Shown in pieces: positions 58,015 through 64,000 of a DNA stretch of 64,000 nucleotides. Source of the DNA: Porpolomopsis calyptriformis (Eukaryota; Basidiomycota; Agaricomycetes; Agaricales; Hygrophoraceae); contig OX621170.1 of NCBI GenBank assembly GCA_951640195.1, forward strand, positions 372,001-436,000. The letters run 5' to 3'. The notes beneath the pieces were generated by a model. That model saw only the letters and a list, made by a program, of their open reading frames with translations, searched no databases and was not told the origin of the DNA. The translations under genes were made by a program, and so were the position numbers. The first letter of the stretch is position 1. Each line of letters starts with the position of its first letter.

Positions 58015-58472
58015 TGAGGGACCAAACTGGACAAAAATCAAAATTTGTCAATTTGACAAGTCTGAATTACCAAAAAAGGCAGTATCCTGCACTCTCCTGC
58101 ACTCTCCTGCACTCTCCTGCAGGATCTCACACTCTCCTGCAGGATCCTGCACATTTCCTGCAGGATCCCACACTCTCCTGCAGGATCCTTCACCTTTCCT
58201 GCAGGATCCTGCACCTTTCCTGCACTCTCCTGCACTCTCCTGCAGGTGTAGGATCCTGCACTCTCCTGCACCTTTCCCACACTCTCCTGTGGGATCCTGC
58301 ACTCTCCTGCAGGTGTGGGATCCTGCAGGAAAGGTGAAGGATCCTGCAGGAGAGTGTGGGATCCTGCAGGAAATGTGCAGGAGAGTGCAGGATCCTGCAG
58401 GATACTGCCTTTTTTGGTAATTCAGACTTGTTAAATTGACAAATTTTGATTTTTGTCCAGTTTGGTCCCTCA
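58015..58472. mobile_element. 458-bp palindromic foldback element with TA flanks
   Basis: Starts TGAGGGACCAAACTGGAC and ends GTCCAGTTTGGTCCCTCA, each end flanked by TA (58013-58014 and 58473-58474). The outer ~77 bp of both arms match with one mismatch. The inside is a dense array of CCTGCAGG, GGATCC and CCTGCACTCTCC pieces that is itself largely self-complementary, centre near 58260. TA duplication and long inverted ends fit a Tc1/mariner-type MITE. There is no coding capacity. Confidence 0.85.
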
Positions 58473-58979
58473 TACTACCCCTGGCTTATGAAGGTCCAAA
58501 CTGGACAAAATCACATTTTATACATAAAATTCACCTTTTCACTAGTGATTCATTAGGTTTTTTTTTTTTGTTTTTTTTGTGCTGTAGACATTCATCTAAT
58601 ATTACACATTACAGCAGGTTCGTGATATAATGTTGTTCAGTTGTTTGTTCTGTGCTACTTCATTTGCCTTGTCTAGGGGGTTCTGCAGTTGGACTCCCTA
58701 TCCCTCTGTAGGGATAGAGCCCCGCAGTGTATGTGTGGTTGGTATGTGGCCCAACAGGGTGGTAGTCCCCTGCAGGTCCCCTTTTTGTCACTCTGCTTCT
58801 CAGGGTGTTTTGTTCATTTAGTTTGCATGGGGGGTTTTCTCTTCAGTGCTCTGACTGAGCATTGTTGTGGGCATTGCCTGTAAAATAATTAATTACCTAA
58901 TTTGAACAGGGGGAGGCCTTGGTATTGGAGCTGTAGGGTCAGTGACTGGTCACTAGGCTGGTTCAACTGCTCCAAAGGT
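58473..58979. other. Flank between foldback element and LINE
   Basis: Holds a partial extra copy of the element end (TGAAGGTCCAAACTGGAC at about 58489) after TA. The rest is T/G-rich and non-coding, probably 3' sequence of the LINE. Confidence 0.45.
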
Positions 58980-60230
58980 TGAGTTCAGTCATTCAGTTTT
59001 GTGTACATATTTTAGCAGGTGTGGTAACACTTTTTTGTTGGATAGTAGGTGTTGTATCAAGTGGGCGTTTCACCTGAGTTATCTTCTGATAAGTGATCAT
59101 TTGTGTTAGTACTGGGGGCATATGAACAGGTAGTGTTGTATTGTTTTGCTTGTTGGTGGTTTGCAGTTTGGGCAGTGTGGTTCTTGTACTGCGTTTATTC
59201 TATGTAGGTAGTGGTTTAGGGGGATGTTTCCAGTTCATAGTTGTGTGAGTAGGAATATTTGTCTGTGGGTGTGTTATAAACTGGTTGCTGTCGAGACGGT
59301 TTTACTTCTGAGTGCTCTGTCCAAGATAATGATAATAGTCTCAAGTCCTAGTTATTGCGGTGTCTAATGAGGAATCAGACTTAAGGTCTGAGCATGACTA
59401 ACTAGGAATCTATATACTGACTACACTGCTGTGGATGAGTCAGTGTTACAATGAGGAATACATGCAGCAAGTAAAAGATAAGCATGATAATGATGCAGAG
59501 TATGTGAAGGGATGAAACATAAGTAGTCAGAAATAAAATGTATCCTATCTTAGGTAAATGAAAAAGGTAAGGCTATAGGGAATCCCATAGCATAATTGTG
59601 GGGAATCCCAAGCAAGATAAGATGAGTCCAACTAAACTACAATAACAAACATATAGAGAGAATGAAAAATTATATCTATAACAGAGGTTGGGTTGGATGT
59701 GGAAGTGTTTGAATAGGTTGTGGAGGGGGGATGGGTGTCTTGTGTTTTATCATCTTACTGCTTGTTTTATGGGTTTGAATAGTGGGTGGGTAGGGGGTAG
59801 TGAAGCAAGGCAGGCTGTAGCATGCATACATGCATTGTTTAGGAGCAGGTGTGGGGGGGGTATGTTTACGTGGGCTTCTAGGATATCTCAGGCTATTGTT
59901 TGCATTCCTCCTACAATGGCAGTGGTTGCCTTTCTTTGGATCATCTGGAGTTTATTGACTACATTGATGGATCCTAGTCTTTGTATGCTATTGGTTGGTA
60001 GTGATACTGGCTTATACCATATGTTGGCAGCGTATGTGATTTTTGGTATTGCTACTGTTATGTATAGTTGTTATAGTTTGAGGGGTGTGATGCCAGTTGC
60101 AACTTTTCCTAGACAGCAAAACTGGTTAGTCCACTGCGTTGCTGATGCAATTACCTTTTGGGTGTGTGCGCTCCATTTTAGTTTGGGGTCAAAAAGGTAT
60201 TCCCATTGTCATAGCTAGGAGGAAGGTCTC
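58980..60230 (-). mobile_element. Decayed LINE (non-LTR retrotransposon), 3' coding part
   Basis: The minus strand encodes pieces in LINE order. DPKLKWSAHTQKVIASA and CCLGKVATGITPLKLQQLY (end of the reverse transcriptase) are followed by ATTAIVGGMQTIA and PPPHLLLNNAC. Near 59100-59200 come GNIPLNHYLHRINAVQEPHC and a Cys/His C-terminus (CPNCKPP, HYLFICP). Several TAA/TAG/TGA stops interrupt it. The 5' two-thirds of the element is absent. The plus-strand frame at 59688-60218 is only its antisense. Confidence 0.75.
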
Positions 60231-61232
60231 TGTTGACAAATTTTCAGCTACCTATGGCAGCATGTGAGTTTACCTCAATAACTGATTCCTCTGCCTTGAA
60301 AACCCCTTAGAAAATTCTATATTAGAATATCTTGTACAATTGTGATTAGATTGAATAGTTACACCATTATCTTGGAGTTTATTATATCCCACAGACAACT
60401 CTCTGTCACTGATATCCAAAAGCTTTACCAGACTTTCTATATTGCAAAAGTATACTAGGGTGGGTACCTTTTTATCCTTGGGCTCCTCAAGTAGCTTCAA
60501 GTACTTCAAGTATTTAAGTAACTTTATCAAGTACTTCATCAAATACTTCAAGTAGCTTCAAGTAGCTTTATCAAGTGTTTCAAGTGTCAGATTATAGTAA
60601 TCTATGTCACAGTTAGTATTAGTTATTATATTCTTATCATCAGATCCAGACTAGCCATATAGCTGTAGGGCTGTACTTGAGGGATTATTACTAGTAGTCA
60701 TCTATTATTAGCTACTACAGTATTATCTAGTATATATAGTGCATGTATTCATTATTGTTCCTTATCAAATACTTTACAGTTACTCCAGATTAACAACCTA
60801 TTCTTTGAGTCAGCTTATCAAAAGACTTAACTATCTGTCACATTACATTTGACCTTTAATATCAAGTAGCTTCAAGTTAATAAGGTAAAAGTATAATAAG
60901 TAAAATGTTATCTTGATATCCTTAATTATATCTTAATTTACTTATTATCTATTTCACGCAAGTTGGCGGAGCCTAAAAAATTGATCAAAAAAGGAAGTAA
61001 ATCTCAGTCAACGCATATCTCAGTCAATTCTCAACACAATCGCACAAAAAGGACAGCGTCGGAATCGCCGAGAGCCTCAGTATTGATATATAGGGCACCG
61101 ACGCTGATACATTGTGATTTCAAAATTTAGTTTTTCAGAGGCTCAGCACTTTTAGAAAATCATCTGATATGTACATAATTTTACATGTAACACTTATCTT
61201 TGCCTTTCGCCCCACCACCGGCACCAGTGTAT
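60231..61232. other. AT-rich intergenic region with simple repeats
   Basis: Contains repeated CTTCAAGTA/CTTCAAGTAG units at 60480-60590 and a short inverted repeat (CAGCGTCGG near 61047 with CCGACGCTG near 61097). No gene was seen. Confidence 0.5.
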
Positions 61233-63281
61233 ATGAGTTCAAGAGCAAGACCAAAGAGAAATACCACCAAAAAAGTGATGAAGGCCAAGGCCAATCGCTC
61301 CCAGGCTAATATCAACAATGGTATCTTTATTTTTCACATATTATACATTTACTAACTATATCTTTTCAGATAGTGATGCGATACCCACTCACGCATCCAA
61401 GCCTGCAGTTTGCGCCCACTGTAGATGCTGAAAAGTGAGATGCGACTTTGATTTGAAGGTTGGCGCATGTCGTGCTTGTATCTCAAGCAGCCGTTCAATA
61501 GAATGTGTACCAGTACAATCTTCAATCCAACCACACACCTCAAGCTGTAGTCACAATGTCCCTCCCGATAGGCAGAAAGATGCTAGGAAGCCTGTGTCAA
61601 GCCGTAGTCAAAGTTCAACATGCAATAAGGTATGTCCTTCACTATCTATTAATCCCTGTTTAACTGATTCCATGCTAGATGACTTTATCAGGCATTGATG
61701 AGGATGACACTGAATACATAGATATCAATGCACCATCTCAACCACTGGACAAGAAAGCATGAAGTGTTATTCATGCATTTGAACACAATGCAGCATCTAA
61801 TATAGATTCAGCTTTATGCAATATTAGTATGGAGTCAGAGGAAGCAGATGAAGATGAGGAGGAAAATGAGCTATACCTTGAGGAAGACAGTGCTGCTGCT
61901 TTTCTGGGGGCATTGGATTGGGAAGAAATTCCCAACCTGCTACCAGCAACAACGCAGGGATCGAAGAAGAAGCAGCCATCCGTTAATCTCTCAGACGATG
62001 ATAGCAATGACCCTACAATATGTTGTGAGTAGACTTCATTGACTAGGAGATATGAAACAATTACTGATTTTATTTTAGCATTCTTGATTCCTGCAGTAAT
62101 ACAGAAGTCGGATGGTACCAATGTGCCATTCACAGTTCAGTTGTATACTTCCTTCAATGATCTTTGCAAGCTTATTAGTGAAAAACTCAACCAATACCCT
62201 GGACTTCTCCAGTTGCGATATCGTCTTGAAAGTGATAAGCCGAAAGCTGGCGCGACAGCTATCCACTCTGACAAGGAGTTAACACTTTTCAAAGATCGCA
62301 TGTGCCAACTAATTGTCCCTCAAAGGCTTCCTAGTGGGAAGATCTTGTCACACACTCTCAAACCTGTTAGGGTGGTTTTTGAAGATGGAGCTGATGAGAA
62401 GGCAGCAAAAGAAGTACTGGCTAGTAAAGCAGGCAAAAAGGTGAGTTTCAAATGCATACTATATTTCATTCTAAACTAAATAGTTATGTGTAGCCTGAAT
62501 CCTCCCACTTGACTGCCACCTCAACTGATACCAGTGATCCTTTCACTGGAGAACGCGAGAAGATCATCAAGCAACTGCAAGAACAATGGAAATGCAACAT
62601 CCACACAAAGGATAGGCCAGTATATTGCTGGAAGAATGAATGCGGCATGTGCTATGAACTCAACTACAGCAATTTAGGATACTGGGCTATCAATATCATA
62701 TGTTCCCTTCAACATTTTATGATAAATATCACTCAATGAATTTTATTAGATGTCTGGTAATTCAACAATCGATATGAAGCCTGTAAAACTACTCCTCAAC
62801 ATTGCAATGCCGTGTGGCCGATTAGCACCTAGCACCATGCCCCAGCCTGGATTCAGTGCGCAGGATGGATTCCCACCTATGCCTTCCAGTGGATATGGCT
62901 ATCCAAATCCATATATGATGTCTCAAATGCTCCTAGGATTCTACCCGCTGCCATTCTTTCCTCCGCCTATGCCGGCACCTGTGCCAGCACCTCAAGTTGG
63001 ACCATCTTCACCCACTGAATACCCCAACATTACCCGCTGGCTTGATACCCATGAACAACGAAATAAGGATGGCATCGTTTTCAAGCCATACAGCCCCATC
63101 TTGCGCGAGAACAGATTCATTCGGATCACACAACTAATGACAGAATTTATGACCTTGCAGGAGTTGCGGGTTTTACTAGGAGCTCAGGTAGGCACCATAA
63201 TTCTTATCTTACAGTATGCAAAGGAGGACATGGAGGCAATAAGGTCGGGGAAATGGGCTTTCCCCCAGAACTTCGAATAGA
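61233..63281 (+). pseudogene. Transposon-associated Zn2Cys6-type gene, disrupted
   Basis: Exon 1 61233-61320 (MSSRARPKRNTT), intron 61321-61369, then a Zn2Cys6-like segment CAHCRC-stop-KVRCDFDLKVGACRAC. The stop is TGA where the family has Arg, consistent with a CGA to TGA change. Downstream blocks match a protein type that recurs around Agaricomycete transposons: an acidic stretch, VPFTVQLYTSF, WKCNIHTKDRPVYCW, LGYWAINI, MKPVKLLL, a Pro/Tyr/Met-rich region and the ending GTIILILQYAKEDMEAI. Several exon joins are unresolved. Apart from the stop it is well kept. Confidence 0.55.
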
Positions 63282-63417
63282 TTTTTCAATATATTTACTT
63301 GCAGGTTATTAGTGGCCTTAGCGTGTCTTTTCATATTGTGTAAAGCGCCAACGACTGGTATATTGAGCTACAAGAAATAAAAATAATGATTCAAACATAC
63401 AATGAATGTACAATCGA

Positions 63418-64000
63418 TCAGACATAACCACAGTGATAATACCACATGTACACATCTTGAGTAGTAATAGTATACAGCGCTTGAAGAAGCGCACAGTGGA
63501 TGTCATTATCCGACATGTTTCCCATTGCCATCCGAATATATTCTCTGTTCCGATGCAAGTTGTATTTCATACATGAGAAGGCCAGTTCGATGGGGTTGAA
63601 ATCAGGGGAGTATGGGGGAAGGTATTCACAGCGCATTCCCCTGTAAAACATGTAAGATACTGTGTGCATCATTGTGAAAAAGGAACTTACCGCTCCTCAA
63701 TCATTCCCTGAATGTGTGGATCCTTGTGTATGCGGCAATTGTCCATGACCAACACCGAATTGGGGGCTGGGTATGGTTGCATCTTGTTGAGAAGTCCCTC
63801 AACGAACTTGCAAAAAGAGTCCCCATGAAAGGAACCCTCAATGATGTTACAGTGAAGAATGCCATCATTCAGTGAGATGGCAGGGAGAATAGAAAACCTA
63901 TATGCAATCAATATCTGCCATATATCATAGGTATCAAAACATACCATCGTCCACATACAAAGAATGCCTTTTGTTGCGCTTTAGTCCCTTGAATTGACCA
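63418..64000 (-). mobile_element. Tc1/mariner (DDE) transposase, 3' part, runs off right edge
   Basis: Exons from beyond 64000 to 63945, 63897-63691 and 63640-63418, with introns 63898-63944 and 63641-63690. Order: CGRWFSILPAISLNDGIL, SFHGDSFCKFVEGLL, VLVMDNCRIHK (second catalytic Asp) and YLPPYSPDFNPIELAFS (third acidic residue region). These are typical of IS630/Tc1/mariner DDE transposases. The visible part has no stop or frame break, so it may be intact or recent. The first catalytic Asp lies outside the window. Confidence 0.87.

Noticed and set aside
58080..58400. Regular CCTGCAGG/CCTGCACTCTCC units resembling a CRISPR-like array
   Set aside because: Units vary in length, there are no unique spacers and no cas genes, the genome is eukaryotic, and the whole block is palindromic.
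59688..60218. Plus-strand frame of 176 codons with hydrophobic stretches
   Set aside because: It is the antisense of the LINE reverse transcriptase fragment, which reads as a recognisable protein on the minus strand.
1..64000. tRNA or rRNA genes
   Set aside because: I scanned by eye for B-box-like GGTTCRA sites. The few hits (for example near 35953 and 56735) fall inside protein-coding genes and have no cloverleaf context.

Overview
The window is nuclear DNA of a filamentous basidiomycete, most likely a mushroom-forming Agaricomycete. The basis is gene structure and family content: almost every recognisable gene is cut by short GT-AG introns of about 45-65 bp, and the families include basidiomycete sesquiterpene synthases, an aquaporin with NPD/NTA boxes, HNH, F-box and STAND proteins, a single-domain SRA protein and KDZ-type transposon relatives. 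All gene models were built by hand from splice sites, reading frame and family conservation. No RNA data or database search was available.

Left part (1-11.7 kb): a sesquiterpene synthase running off the left edge and a complete paralogue at 7.2-8.3 kb, both on the minus strand. Between and after them lie a proteasome assembly chaperone (Nas6/gankyrin), an HNH-type protein and an HSBP1-like trimeric coiled-coil protein. The gene-free stretch at 10.2-11.7 kb holds a perfect 37-bp inverted repeat and a second, imperfect one.

Middle (11.7-39.1 kb): mostly conserved housekeeping genes. These are GET4 (tail-anchored protein insertion), an aquaporin, ARV1 (ER sterol/GPI homeostasis), an ABHD11/Imo32 mitochondrial hydrolase, TSC13 (very-long-chain enoyl reductase), a DUF4604 protein, a C2H2 protein, a very intron-rich divergent beta-tubulin and IMP dehydrogenase. 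The last two diverge from start codons only 39 bp apart. Three proteins of unknown function with a hydrophobic N-terminus and a long Ser/Pro-rich tail (11.7, 20.4 and 27.1 kb) are interspersed. Two of them share intron position and phase.

Right part (39-64 kb): a decayed STAND/NLR ankyrin gene, an F-box protein, cyanase, a TKL-like kinase, an AT-hook/Cys-rich protein, a transketolase-family enzyme with apparent 8-nt and 2-nt exons, two low-complexity proteins and an SRA-YDG protein. From 58 kb on it becomes a transposon island: a 458-bp TA-flanked palindromic foldback element, a decayed LINE fragment, a transposon-associated Zn2Cys6-type pseudogene and a Tc1/mariner transposase running off the right edge.

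The most unusual signals are the microexons (2, 6, 8, 9 and 12 nt) in two conserved enzymes or cytoskeletal genes, the extremely compact tubulin/IMPDH divergent start region, and the long perfect hairpins.
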